64,000 nucleotides of DNA from Wolinella sp052173415 (GTDB lineage Bacteria > Campylobacterota > Campylobacteria > Campylobacterales > Helicobacteraceae). The translations under genes were made by a program, and so were the position numbers. The DNA lies in contig JBQMYQ010000004.1 of NCBI GenBank assembly GCA_052173415.1, forward strand, positions 1-64,000, in the 5' to 3' direction. Shown here one piece after another: positions 8,975-18,193 of the stretch. Positions within the stretch are counted from its first letter, which is position 1, and each line of letters starts with the position of its first letter. A model generated the notes under the pieces. That model was not told the DNA's origin and ran no database searches. It saw only the letters and a list, made by a program, of their open reading frames with translations.

Positions 8975-9050
8975 GGCACAAGCGTGTGTGGTTTTGTGGT
9001 AAAATCTCTTTCTTTTGCAAGAGGAATCCCGCAAAAACAAGGAGAAACGC

Positions 9051-9506
9051 ATGAAGAAGCAGGCAAGCTCGCTAAAATCCGCGAAGCGTTACCTCTTCTT
9101 TTGTGTCGGCGAGGAACGCTTTGGAATCGAGATTTTATGGGTGGTGGAGATGGTTCCCCTCTCCGATACGATTCCCCTGCCCAAAGCACCAAATTTCATC
9201 TTAGGTATGATGAATTTGCGTGGGAGGAATATCCCCATCGTGGATCTTAGCAAACGACTAGGAATCCCAAAAAGAGCTACAAATCCTTTTGAAGTAGTGA
9301 TTCTTGTGCGATTTAATGAGATTGAGGTGGGATTCCTTGTTGATGAAGTCGATGAGGTTGGGAGTGAAAAAGACGAACTATTATCGGCGCAAAAGCTTGA
9401 TTCCCTTGAGGAATCCTACGCAGAAAATATCATCAAAGAGCGACATCAGCAGGCAGTCGTCATTCTAAAGCCTGAAGTGTTGCTTAAAAATCTTATCTTG
9501 TCATAA
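9051..9506 (+). CDS. cheW: Chemotaxis coupling protein CheW
   Basis: Adaptor that links chemoreceptors to the CheA kinase in the signalling array at the cell pole. The start (MKKQASSLKSAKRYLF) is set by a near-perfect ribosome site, AAGGAGAAACGC, directly before the ATG; this gives 151 residues. The single CheW beta-barrel domain shows FFCVGEERFGIEILWVVEMV, NFILGMMNLRGRNIPIVDL and VGFLVDEVDEV. The C-terminal end is short. A chemoreceptor gene follows 18 bases later, so this CheW is probably made together with its receptor. CheV would need an additional receiver domain, which is absent. Confidence 0.9.
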   Translation: MKKQASSLKSAKRYLFFCVGEERFGIEILWVVEMVPLSDTIPLPKAPNFILGMMNLRGRNIPIVDLSKRLGIPKRATNPFEVVILVRFNEIEVGFLVDEVDEVGSEKDELLSAQKLDSLEESYAENIIKERHQQAVVILKPEVLLKNLILS

Positions 9507-9524
9507 ATTAAAGGGGTGCATATC

Positions 9525-11516
9525 ATGAGAGAGATGACACTAGGGGTGAAAATCCGACTAGGCTTTGGTCTTATTCTAGTAATTGCAATTTTGCTCGGAG
9601 CGATGGGAATCCACAACATGGAGAGTGCCGAAGATGTCGCAGATGAGCTTGCTAGCATTCAAGTCCCTAGGGCGAATCTTTCAGCAAAGATTCTTGCAGA
9701 TATTAACGCCCTGCGCTATCACATGCGGGCTTTTGTCTTGATTGATGATCCTGTAGAGCTTAAAAAAGCCAAAGAGCAATTTACCGCACTGCGTGCAACA
9801 CTAGTGGAGATAAAGACCCTCGGGACACAGCAAAAAATTAACGACCTCATCGAGAAAGAGGCTCTAATCTCTGAGGCACTTAAGGAGCTAGTCGCCGCGA
9901 CCCAGCGACTTGAGACGATCGCACAAAAGCGACAAGACGCAGATCGCGCAATCGGCGAGAGCGGAATCGTGCTTGCCGAAAATCTCGATGCTTACATCAC
10001 TACGCAGCTGCAAAATCTCCGCAATGAGACTAATAACAAATCCACAAAAACAACACACCTTCAATCAAGAGTGCAGAAAATCAGTAGCATATTCTCAATC
10101 CTAAATTATGTCTCTAATGCCCGAATTTTGGGTCAGCGCGCGCAGGTATTGCGCGACTCGGATATGCTAAACACTGCGATTACGCAATTTAGCTCGGTCT
10201 ATCCGCTCATTGATTCCATCAAACGAGCGACTACCAAGGGCGAGAACATGCGAAAGCTCGAAAAAGTCGAAGGGGCGGTGCATCAATACGAACGCATTAT
10301 GGGGGATTTTATTACCTTTAATCGAGAGATTGCGACTGAACAAGCAGCATTAGTGAGTGCCTCTGCAGAAGTGATGAAACTCGCTGCAAGTATCGCAAAT
10401 ACCGCTTTACAAAGCACAACTCATCTAAGCAATCACACGGCAGATTCCCTTGCGAATGCTTCTTTTACGATGCTCCTTGGGCTTATTGTCGCGCTTGTTA
10501 TCGGGCTAGTTTCAAGCTTTTACATCATTCGCGGTATTACTCGTCCGCTCACAGAGGCAGTGTATACCATCACAGAGGCGAATGCACAAGTGCTCAGTGC
10601 CTCAAATCAGATCGCCGATTCCTCTACATTGCTCGCAGAAGGGTCAAATGAACAAGCCAGCTCAGTGCAGCAGATAAGCGCGACGATTGAGGAGAGCACC
10701 GTCATCAACAACCAAAATGCCGAAAATGGACGCGAAGCAGATACGCTTGCTAAAGCGGCTAATTATTCCGCTAAGCAGGGCAATGAAAAGGTGCAGCAGC
10801 TCATGGACGCAATGGGCAGAATCACAGAAGCAAGTCAAAAGATTGCCAAAATTATTAAGACTATTGATGAGATTGCATTCCAGACCAACCTGCTCGCGCT
10901 CAATGCCGCAGTCGAAGCGGCGCGGGCAGGCGAACATGGGCTGGGATTCGCCGTGGTCGCCGATGAGGTTAAGAATCTCGCTCAAAGAAGCGCGGAAGCA
11001 GCTAAAGAGACTGCAGCGATCATCGAAAATGCGATTGAGGAGATCAAAAATGGTAGCCAAATTGCCCGCGATACAAATGATAGCTTCACGGAAATTTTAG
11101 AAAATGTCCAAAAAACCTCCGAACTTATCGGCGAAATTTCAGTCTCCATTAGAGAGCAGGCTGAGGGCATGAACCAAGTCGCCTCGGCGATGGGACAAGT
11201 AGATAGTGTAACGCAACAAAATGCCGCGAGCTCGGAGCAAGCAGCTGCTGCGGCTGAAGAGCTCAATGCTCAAGCCCTATCGATGATGCAGAGCACGCAA
11301 AACATTGCACGACTTGTAGGGTTGGATGTTACCTCTCTTTTAGGCGAGGAGGGCACAACTTCACGCATGAGTGTAAAAGAGAAAGCATTGCGATACCTAC
11401 CCAAGCAGATTTCCTATAAAAAGCGCGAGGATCGATACAGCCTTGCAGCAAAAGAACATCGCTCAAAAGAGGAAGAGATTTTCCCGCTCAATGCTAATGA
11501 CTTAAAAGAGTTTTAG
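9525..11516 (+). CDS. Methyl-accepting chemotaxis protein
   Basis: Transmembrane chemoreceptor; ligand unknown. The ATG at 9525 (MREMTLGVKIRLGF) follows AAGGGG; 663 residues. Parts in order: TM1 (about 10-33), a long, helical periplasmic domain (34-310) of the size of helical-bundle sensor modules, TM2 (about 312-335), HAMP (TRPLTEAVYTITEANAQVL), and the cytoplasmic signalling helix bundle whose tip reads IDEIAFQTNLLALNAAVEAA (about 446-466). C-terminal tail (about 610-663) is charged and lacks the NWETF pentapeptide of methyltransferase-tethering receptors. Paired with the upstream cheW. Confidence 0.92.
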   Translation: MREMTLGVKIRLGFGLILVIAILLGAMGIHNMESAEDVADELASIQVPRANLSAKILADINALRYHMRAFVLIDDPVELKKAKEQFTALRATLVEIKTLGTQQKINDLIEKEALISEALKELVAATQRLETIAQKRQDADRAIGESGIVLAENLDAYITTQLQNLRNETNNKSTKTTHLQSRVQKISSIFSILNYVSNARILGQRAQVLRDSDMLNTAITQFSSVYPLIDSIKRATTKGENMRKLEKVEGAVHQYERIMGDFITFNREIATEQAALVSASAEVMKLAASIANTALQSTTHLSNHTADSLANASFTMLLGLIVALVIGLVSSFYIIRGITRPLTEAVYTITEANAQVLSASNQIADSSTLLAEGSNEQASSVQQISATIEESTVINNQNAENGREADTLAKAANYSAKQGNEKVQQLMDAMGRITEASQKIAKIIKTIDEIAFQTNLLALNAAVEAARAGEHGLGFAVVADEVKNLAQRSAEAAKETAAIIENAIEEIKNGSQIARDTNDSFTEILENVQKTSELIGEISVSIREQAEGMNQVASAMGQVDSVTQQNAASSEQAAAAAEELNAQALSMMQSTQNIARLVGLDVTSLLGEEGTTSRMSVKEKALRYLPKQISYKKREDRYSLAAKEHRSKEEEIFPLNANDLKEF

Positions 11517-11560
11517 TCTGCTAAAATAGCCCATTTTAAGCCTAATTTTGGAGTAAATTT

Positions 11561-12478
11561 ATGAAAGAAGCACAATACATTTGGATGGATGGGAATCTAA
11601 TTCCTTGGCAAGAGGCGAAGATCCACGTCCTATCGCACACGTTGCACTATGGGAATGGCGTATTTGAGGGAACTCGCGCCTACAAAACCGACAAAGGTTT
11701 GGCGATTTTCCGCCTGCAAGATCACACCAAACGCCTGTTAAATTCCGCGAAAATCGTCGCTATTGACTGCCCTTACACACAAGAGCAACTTGAGCGCGCA
11801 CAAATTGAATTGCTCAAAAACAACACCTTTGGGGGCAACGTCTATCTGCGTCCGATTGTTTTCCTTGGCTATGGAGCTATGGGCGTGTATCACAAACAAG
11901 CCCCCGTCAATGTCGCGATTGCCGCATGGGAATGGGGTGCGTATCTTGGTGATGAGGGCTTGGAGCGGGGAATCCGCGTCAAAACCTCCTCTTTTGTGCG
12001 CAACTCCGTGAAATCAAACTTCGGCAAAGCCAAAGCAAGCGCAAATTACCTCAACTCGCAAATGGCAAAATACGAGGCAGTGTCGTGCGGCTTTGAAGAG
12101 GCGTTGCTCCTTGATGACAACGGCTTCATCGCCGAAGGAAGCGGCGAGTGCTTCTTCATCGTGCGCGAGGGCAAGCTCATCACTCCTCCGCACGATAATT
12201 CGCTCGAATCCATCACGCAGGCTACCATCATCGAAATTGCTGGGAATCTCGGCTATGAAGTGATTGAGCGACGCATTACGCGCGATGAGGTCTATGCCGC
12301 TGATGAGGCGTTTTTCACTGGCACCGCCGCGGAGGTTACGCCCATTCGCGAGCTTGATTTTCGCGTCATCGGAGAGGGTAAGCGAGGCAAAATCACGCAC
12401 AAGCTTCAGGAAGCCTATTTTGATGTCGTCTACGGCAGGAATCCCGCCTTTAGTAAATACCTCACCTACGTAAAATAA
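11561..12478 (+). CDS. ilvE: Branched-chain amino acid aminotransferase
   Basis: PLP enzyme that makes or breaks down Leu, Ile and Val by transfer of amino groups with glutamate. 305 residues, fold-type IV. The PLP lysine is Lys158 in KAKASANYLNSQ. N-terminal motif YIWMDGNLIPW and LHYGNGVFEGTRAY, and the C-terminal FFTGTAAEVTPIRELD, fit the group I branched-chain enzymes. A GGAG ribosome site precedes the ATG. TAAAAT at about 11525 could be its -10 box. Next gene begins 9 bases after the stop, so ilvE leads an operon with the band-7 protein and hisIE. Complements ilvB-ilvN at the other end of the pathway. Confidence 0.92.
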   Translation: MKEAQYIWMDGNLIPWQEAKIHVLSHTLHYGNGVFEGTRAYKTDKGLAIFRLQDHTKRLLNSAKIVAIDCPYTQEQLERAQIELLKNNTFGGNVYLRPIVFLGYGAMGVYHKQAPVNVAIAAWEWGAYLGDEGLERGIRVKTSSFVRNSVKSNFGKAKASANYLNSQMAKYEAVSCGFEEALLLDDNGFIAEGSGECFFIVREGKLITPPHDNSLESITQATIIEIAGNLGYEVIERRITRDEVYAADEAFFTGTAAEVTPIRELDFRVIGEGKRGKITHKLQEAYFDVVYGRNPAFSKYLTYVK

Positions 12479-12487
12479 GGAGTAGCT

Positions 12488-13600
12488 ATGCCTATTGATT
12501 TAAATGAGCACCTAAGAAAGAAAAATGCCCAACAGCAAGGCGAGAGTGGCGATTCCCAGGAATCGACTAGGAATCAGCGCAGAAACACTAACGGAGGCGG
12601 GAATCTCCCCCCTATGCAAACGCCGGAGTTTCTTAAAGGTAAAAAGGCGGGATTTTTCTACGCACTCATTGTTGCATTCGTGCTCATCGTGATTGCAAGA
12701 CCCTTTATGATTATCAACTCGGGTGAAGTGGGGATCAAAGTTACGGCGGGTAAGTTTGATAATATCCCCCTCCAGCCGGGTTTGCACTTCTTTATCCCCG
12801 TGCTTCAGAAAATCATTGTCGTCGATACGAAGGTGCGGATTATCAACTTCTCCAGCACGGAAGATATGGGGATTCGCGGGCGCAATGAGGGAATCCTCTC
12901 TAATGAGGCGATTTCCGTGCTTGATGCGCGCGGGCTCCCCGTCTCCATCGAGATTACCGTCCAGTATAAGCTAAACCCGCTTGGCGCACCTCAAACCATC
13001 GCGACATGGGGGCTCACGTGGGAGCAGAAGATCATCAACCCCGTCGTGCGTGATGTGGTGCGAAACGTCGTGGGGCGATTCCCCGCCGAGGAGCTGCCTA
13101 CGCGCCGAAATGAGATTGCGGATATGATTGATTCCCTCATTCGCGAAAACGTCGATAAGCTCGATAATATGCCCGTGCAGCTTAGCTCCATTCAGCTGCG
13201 TGAAATCGTCCTACCACCAAAGATTAAAGAGCAGATCGAGCGCGTGCAGGTGGCGCGTCAAGAAGCAGAACGCGTGAGGTATGAGGTCGATCGGGCGCGT
13301 CAGGAGGCGGAAAAGCAGGTCGCGCTCGCTAAAGGTGAGGCTGATGCGAAACGCATTAACGCACAAGGGGTGGCTGATGCGACGATTATTGAGGCGCAGG
13401 CGCAATCTAAAGCGAATAAAGCCATTGCCGAGAGCCTGAATTCGCGTCTCTTGGAGCTTCGTCAAATCGAGGTGCAGGGTAAATTCAACGAGGCACTTAA
13501 AAGCAATCAAGACGCCAAAATATTCCTAACCCCCGGGGGCTCGACACCGAATTTGTGGCTTGACACCAAAGATCGCCAACGCTCCTCTGTAAAAGAGTAG
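12488..13600 (+). CDS. SPFH/band-7 (prohibitin, HflK-like) membrane protein
   Basis: Membrane-anchored scaffold of the prohibitin type; relatives form large rings in the inner membrane and modulate the FtsH protease. 370 residues: a charged Gln/Asn-rich cytoplasmic N-terminus (1-50), one membrane helix (about 54-75, FFYALIVAFVLIVIARPFM), the SPFH domain (about 78-260, starting NSGEVGIKVTAGKFDNIPLQPGLHF is the family entry region), then a coiled coil rich in Ala/Glu/Gln (about 250-325), and a short tail. No HflC partner lies nearby, which is the usual state in this phylum. Gene spacing (9 bases after ilvE, 4 before hisIE) indicates one transcript. Confidence 0.8.
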   Translation: MPIDLNEHLRKKNAQQQGESGDSQESTRNQRRNTNGGGNLPPMQTPEFLKGKKAGFFYALIVAFVLIVIARPFMIINSGEVGIKVTAGKFDNIPLQPGLHFFIPVLQKIIVVDTKVRIINFSSTEDMGIRGRNEGILSNEAISVLDARGLPVSIEITVQYKLNPLGAPQTIATWGLTWEQKIINPVVRDVVRNVVGRFPAEELPTRRNEIADMIDSLIRENVDKLDNMPVQLSSIQLREIVLPPKIKEQIERVQVARQEAERVRYEVDRARQEAEKQVALAKGEADAKRINAQGVADATIIEAQAQSKANKAIAESLNSRLLELRQIEVQGKFNEALKSNQDAKIFLTPGGSTPNLWLDTKDRQRSSVKE

Positions 13601-13604
13601 TGGC

Positions 13605-14296
13605 GTGAATAGCGCAATTAGCTGGGGAAAGCTCGGGGGACTGCTCCCCGCGGTGGTGCAGGATTCCCGCAGTGGCGAACTTTTGATGCTCGCATATATG
13701 AATAAAGAGGCTCTAGAGCTCACTCAAAGCACGAGAATCGCCCACTATTTCTCGCGCTCAAAGCAGAGAATCTGGAAAAAGGGCGAGAGCAGCGGACATC
13801 TGCAACACGTAAAGGAGATTTTCATCGATTGCGATGGCGATACGATTTTGCTTAAGGTCGAGCAGGTTGGCGTCGCGTGCCACACAGGGAATCGGAGCTG
13901 CTTTTTTACCTCCGTGCCCTTTAGGGATAGCGCGAATTCTCCCGTGAGGGAATCTGCGCCTACAGTCGATACAAGCGTGCTTTATAATATCGCCGATTCG
14001 CTCTATGAGGAGCTTTTAGGGCGCAAGAGTGCCGATGTGAAGAGCTCCTACACCGCGCAGCTCTTTCATAAGGGCGAGAATACGATTGGGAAAAAGATTG
14101 TCGAGGAGGCGACGGAGCTTAGCTTCGCGCTTAAGGATAAAAGCGGGCATGAGATTATTATGAAGCCACCGACCCGCTCTATCGCGCGCTTGAGGAGCTT
14201 GCGTTTAGAGGAATCGCGCCGTATAGGGTGCGACAAGAGCTTCTTCGTCGCCGTGGCATGAGCGGTATTACAGAGAAGAGCGCACGCAAGGATTGA
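13605..14296 (+). pseudogene. hisI: Bifunctional HisIE (phosphoribosyl-AMP cyclohydrolase / -ATP pyrophosphatase), frame broken
   Basis: Two consecutive steps of histidine synthesis. GTG start four bases after the previous stop. The cyclohydrolase domain (about 15-105) is intact, with DCDGDTILLKVEQ and the zinc-site region GVACHTGNRSCFF. The pyrophosphatase domain (from about 125) runs normally to KSGHEII, then the frame shifts at about 14157-14161 (GATTATTATGAAG). Adding one T there restores YEATDPLYRALEELAFRGI and a natural end at 14294-14296. Without it translation would continue in the wrong frame to 14261. A one-base deletion, either real or an assembly error. hisF in this window is also frameshifted. 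Confidence 0.8.
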
Positions 14297-14305
14297 GAGG
14301 GAATC

Positions 14306-14842
14306 ATGGAGCACTTTAGCGAATATTTCAATCTCTTTACCCCCTATATTGAGCGACTCGAGCTGTTTCAAATCGCGATTCTTGGATTTATCCTGTTGCT
14401 TTTTGTGCTACTTTTTGTGCTAGGAATGCTGTTGCGAGATAAGGGGGGAATCGCAATGCTCCTGCCTATAGCCTGCTCTTTGCTTCTTTTGAGCTTTGCG
14501 CCCTTTTTGATTGAGCTTGCGATGACGCGAGTATTTTTCCCTATAAAACTTGAGCTTAAGACAAACCAAAGGCTTGCTTTTTCGGATTCTTACTTTGTCG
14601 ATGGGACGATTACTAACCTCAGCAAACGCCCTATCAAAAGCTGCATTCTGACCATCACGCTCGCTCGCGGGGAAAATAATCCGCTAAAAAAGCTTCAATC
14701 TCGCCTCAAACCCGCAATCGTGCGCAAAGAGCTCATCAATAAAAAGCTCGCCCTACATGAAAGTGTGCCCTTTCAATACATCATCGACAAGCCAGCCATA
14801 GAGGGAAATATCCACTCCCACATCAGTGCCGCGTGCTATTAG
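14306..14842 (+). CDS. Two-helix membrane protein, probable DUF2393 family
   Basis: Unknown function; the layout matches the DUF2393 proteins common in Campylobacterota. 178 residues: two membrane helices close together (about 20-45 and 48-72), then a beta-rich extracytoplasmic domain (about 78-175) that resembles an immunoglobulin-like fold by pattern (YFVDGTITNLSKRPIKSC). One Cys pair candidate (Cys115, Cys177). It follows hisIE by 9 bases and is probably in the ilvE transcript. Confidence 0.6.
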   Translation: MEHFSEYFNLFTPYIERLELFQIAILGFILLLFVLLFVLGMLLRDKGGIAMLLPIACSLLLLSFAPFLIELAMTRVFFPIKLELKTNQRLAFSDSYFVDGTITNLSKRPIKSCILTITLARGENNPLKKLQSRLKPAIVRKELINKKLALHESVPFQYIIDKPAIEGNIHSHISAACY

Positions 14843-14854
14843 GCGCGTTGGTCT

Positions 14855-14884
14855 GATTCCTGCGTAACGCCAAGACAGGGAATC
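14855..14884. other. Convergent-gene gap with paired GATTCC/GGAATC
   Basis: GATTCCTG (14855-14862) and CAGGGAATC (14876-14884) can pair with one bulged G. The element sits between the DUF2393 gene and the convergent GGDEF/EAL gene. No T run is visible, so terminator function is uncertain. Confidence 0.35.
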
Positions 14885-14894
14885 GCCCGAGTAT

Positions 14895-17066
14895 CTAAAG
14901 CGAGACTAGAGGATAACTGCCCCCCCCCCCCCCGATTCCTACATTATTCATCTGAACATAATCGGGTGCTTGCATAACAAGTTTTCGCGAGGGTTCGCTA
15001 ATGTAATATCCTTGAGAATAATCCACACCAAAGCCTTTAATCATCTCAAAGACCTCTTTACTATGAACAAACTCTGCGACCGTCTTAATCCCTAGCCGTT
15101 TGCTAAATTCCACAATTGTCTGGGCGATGATTTGCGAATTGCGATCGGAATCGGAGTTTTTAATAATCGACGCATCAATCTTAATCACATCGACATTGAG
15201 GCGAAGAATATGGGCGAAATTCGAATACCCACTTCCAAAATCATCAATCGCGATCGAACAGCCAAGCCGCTTCATGCGCTGGATAAAATCATCAACAATT
15301 TCGTAGTTATCAATTCCCTCCGATTCCAAGATCTCAAAGAATATCCGATTCGCCACGCCATGACGCTGCACTTCGGAGGTAATGTATTCGACGGTATCGG
15401 AATTTAGAATATCATCAATGGAGACATTAATGGAAAATTCGCAATCCAAATCCTTAAATGTCCTGCACGCATCAGCGACGATTGCACGCGTAATACGATG
15501 ATAGAGACGCGCTTTTTTTGATATATCAATAAAAAAGGGCGGATAAACCTTGCCATCTTCGCCGATGAGCCGCGCAAGGCATTCAAATTTATAAATCTTG
15601 CGCGTTTGATTATCAAACACCGGCTGAAAATAACAGACGATACGATGCTCATTGAGGGCATTTTTCAGCATACGAATCCAGCGGAAATTCTCCTCATACT
15701 CTTTCATCACCTTCATCGTATCATTATAGATTAGGTAGGGTTTATTGCGCTTTTTGGCGAGTTTAAGTGCAATATCCGCACGGGTAAGGACGGAATCACT
15801 ATCGCCATAGCACATTCCCGCAGAGATTTGAATATGGATCTCCTGCTCTTTTAAGAATATTAGATGAGAATCAACCTCGCGGTGGATTCTCGCACTTAAG
15901 CTTTCTAGATCCTCGCTACTAGGGCATTTAGGATCAAGTAGCGCGTATTCATCGGCTTGAAGCTTGTAGAGCTTGAAACGACTTTGGACGTTATAGTTTA
16001 GCAGTCGCTTGGCAATCTCCTTTAAGACAAAATCACCTACCTCCGTGCCATAAAAGTCATTGACTTCTTTGAAAGAATCGATATTAAGAAGGATTAAAAA
16101 GGGCGAAGAAGCGAGCTTCAAATCCTCCAAAAGACGCGTGCGATTGGGCAAAGAGGTGAGCTTATCGACATAGAGCTGCTCTTCTAGGAGGCGATTTTTC
16201 TGCTGAATTACCTGCATGTTATGCTTGAGTTCGCGATTAAGCTCCTCAAGCTTTGCGCGCGAATGCTCAAGCTCCTCTTTGAACCATTTCTTATCCGTTA
16301 CGTCAATCATATTGACAACCGCGACAAAACGCCCCTGAAACTCAACAGAATTAACGCTAATATCTACGTATCGCACCTTGCCCGCTTTGGTCTTGACACG
16401 TGTCTCTAAATAGCGTCTTGTAGTGCAACCGATACATTCAAGCGATGAGCCGATCTCTTCAAAAATCTCAGAGCACGCCCCCTGCACAATCTTTAGAAGC
16501 GAACCCGCCAAAAGCTCACTCTTTGAATACCCTATGATCGACTCGAGGGATTTATTCGCATAGATGATTTCATTCTCACTCAAAAGACAGATTCCCACGG
16601 GAGAATTGTCTGCGACAATGTTAATAAGCGTATCTTTCTCTTGGATATCCTTCTGCGCGCGAGTGTAATGAATGCCTGAGAGAGCCCTTTTGATTGTCTT
16701 AACTAAGGTTCTATCGTTGACAGGCTTTAGGATATAGCCATCGATTCCTATCTGGATTGCCTTAGCAAGGAGATCTGAATCATCGTGCGCAGTGATAATG
16801 ATAATCGGCGTGTTGGGATTAAGCTCCTTAATCTTCTTGCTCATCGCCAACCCATCAAGCTCGGGCATAACGACATCAGTCATGACAAAATCAGGAGAGT
16901 GCTGCTTGAATGCTTCTAGACCCTCTTTGCCATTTTTTGCCAAATAGACTTCTTGAAATCGACGGCGCAAAAAAGTAGCAAATATCTCTAAAACCTCTAG
17001 TTCATCCTCGACAAGAAGCACTCGGAAGGATTTGAAAAAATCCTGTTCTGTCCCATTTTTTATCAT
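14895..17066 (-). CDS. Response regulator with PAS, degenerate GGDEF and EAL domains
   Basis: Predicted c-di-GMP phosphodiesterase controlled by a phosphorylated receiver and a PAS sensor. 723 residues: REC (1-130, phosphoacceptor Asp64 in MTDVVMPELDG), PAS (about 145-260), coiled coil (260-295), GGDEF-like (300-455) and EAL (470-712). The GGDEF signature reads LQADEYALL, so cyclase activity is unlikely. The EAL motif reads ECL but the expected catalytic acids and lysine are kept: NVSIDDI, FEILESE, IDDFGSGYSNF, VIKIDAS, AEFVHSKE, QGYYISEP. The gene ends in a tract of 14 G (plus-strand C14 at 14920-14933) that encodes five glycines, so slippage changes the C-terminus. Isolated gene; no kinase next to it. 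Confidence 0.85.
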   Translation of the reverse strand: MIKNGTEQDFFKSFRVLLVEDELEVLEIFATFLRRRFQEVYLAKNGKEGLEAFKQHSPDFVMTDVVMPELDGLAMSKKIKELNPNTPIIIITAHDDSDLLAKAIQIGIDGYILKPVNDRTLVKTIKRALSGIHYTRAQKDIQEKDTLINIVADNSPVGICLLSENEIIYANKSLESIIGYSKSELLAGSLLKIVQGACSEIFEEIGSSLECIGCTTRRYLETRVKTKAGKVRYVDISVNSVEFQGRFVAVVNMIDVTDKKWFKEELEHSRAKLEELNRELKHNMQVIQQKNRLLEEQLYVDKLTSLPNRTRLLEDLKLASSPFLILLNIDSFKEVNDFYGTEVGDFVLKEIAKRLLNYNVQSRFKLYKLQADEYALLDPKCPSSEDLESLSARIHREVDSHLIFLKEQEIHIQISAGMCYGDSDSVLTRADIALKLAKKRNKPYLIYNDTMKVMKEYEENFRWIRMLKNALNEHRIVCYFQPVFDNQTRKIYKFECLARLIGEDGKVYPPFFIDISKKARLYHRITRAIVADACRTFKDLDCEFSINVSIDDILNSDTVEYITSEVQRHGVANRIFFEILESEGIDNYEIVDDFIQRMKRLGCSIAIDDFGSGYSNFAHILRLNVDVIKIDASIIKNSDSDRNSQIIAQTIVEFSKRLGIKTVAEFVHSKEVFEMIKGFGVDYSQGYYISEPSRKLVMQAPDYVQMNNVGIGGGGGSYPLVSL
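14920..14933. repeat. Homopolymer C14/G14 tract, likely contingency locus
   Basis: Fourteen consecutive C on the plus strand, read as G14 in the 3' end of the REC-PAS-GGDEF-EAL gene. Translation of the three lengths: G14 gives ...GGGGGSYPLVSL-stop; G13 gives ...GGGGAVIL-stop; G15 gives a longer tail, QLSSSLALDTRAIP and on to a stop at about 14842-14840. Long G tracts are the standard phase-variation substrate in Campylobacter and Helicobacter. Confidence 0.75.
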
Positions 17067-17269
17067 TGCTTGTAGATCCTAACTCATAAAATAGATAGCC
17101 CAAACAAAGCTTGCCATGCTTTTCAAGCTCATTGCACGCTATAAAACGTATCAAAAAGCCTTTCGCACTTAGAAATATTGGCATTGTATAGCAGGAAGAC
17201 TGTAATTTTGCAAAAATTATAAAAAAATCATATATTGATCATAAAACAAATCCGCAAAGCTCTAAATAA

Positions 17270-18190
17270 CTATCTGCCTTTTTGGAGTTCAATGGCAGCT
17301 TTGATGGCATTTTGATAGCTCTGCGTGCGAAGATTCGCCCCCTTGTAGGCAATATCAAAAGCCGTCCCATGATCGACAGAAGTGCGTATTATGGGGAGTC
17401 CTAGCGAGATATTAACACTCTCTTCAAAATGAAGAAGCTTTAGCGCGATAAGCCCTTGATCGTGATAAAGAGCCACATAATAGCGAAACCGCTCCCTAAA
17501 ATGGGGCAAAAACGCCACATCAGGGACGAGCGGACCAAAAAATACCTCTTTTTTAAGCTTCTGATTGACCTCGCTTAACGCCGCCTCAATCTCGCGCTCC
17601 TCATTGCCTAAAACCCCTCCATCACCCGCGTGAGGATTAAGCCCCAGCACACCGCACGACTCCATGTGGGGAATCGCCGCATAAAGGCGCAACAAAAAAC
17701 GGGCGATTCCCGCCTTGGTGATAAGAGCGGGCACGCGAGCAAGCGGAACATGGTCGCTATAAAGCGCCACATAAAGCGAAGGACAACCTAGCATCATAAT
17801 CGCCTCATCTTGAAAAAGATCGCGCAACGCCTCAGTGTGCCCTACGTAAGGGATTCCCGCGAGATTCCATGCCTTTTTGTGGATAGGGAGCGTGATGAGT
17901 GCGTCGACTTCTTTGCGCTTGCTCGCCCTGATTCCCGCCAGAAAGCTCTCATACGAATAACGCCCCGCCTCTTTGGTGATCATTCCCGGATTTATAGGGG
18001 AATCTAGCCCAAGCGGAGCAATCTCAAAATCCCTAGGAATCGCCACTCCTAAACGCCGCGCCGCTTCGCCTAAAAGCGCGCTATCCACGCCATAAACAAT
18101 CTCCGCCTCTTTGGCTACTTCTCTATGCGCGCGCAGGGCAAGCTCAAGCCCGATTCCATTAGGATCGCCGATGGAGACAAAAAGGCGCAA
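17270..18190 (-). CDS. pdxA: 4-hydroxythreonine-4-phosphate dehydrogenase
   Basis: Oxidises 4-phosphohydroxy-L-threonine in the deoxyxylulose-5-phosphate-dependent route to pyridoxal phosphate. 306 residues, typical length. N-terminal SIGDPNGIGLELALRA; metal-binding histidines are expected in VGHTEALRD, SDHVPLARVP and YHDQGLIALK, all visible. C-terminal RTSVDHGTAFDIAYKG is the family's active-site strand. It starts 3 bases after pdxJ ends; the two form an operon of consecutive pathway enzymes. The next 200 bases (17067-17269) hold nothing recognisable. PLP made here serves ilvE and nifS elsewhere in the window. Confidence 0.94.
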   Translation of the reverse strand: MRLFVSIGDPNGIGLELALRAHREVAKEAEIVYGVDSALLGEAARRLGVAIPRDFEIAPLGLDSPINPGMITKEAGRYSYESFLAGIRASKRKEVDALITLPIHKKAWNLAGIPYVGHTEALRDLFQDEAIMMLGCPSLYVALYSDHVPLARVPALITKAGIARFLLRLYAAIPHMESCGVLGLNPHAGDGGVLGNEEREIEAALSEVNQKLKKEVFFGPLVPDVAFLPHFRERFRYYVALYHDQGLIALKLLHFEESVNISLGLPIIRTSVDHGTAFDIAYKGANLRTQSYQNAIKAAIELQKGR

Positions 18191-18193
18191 CGC

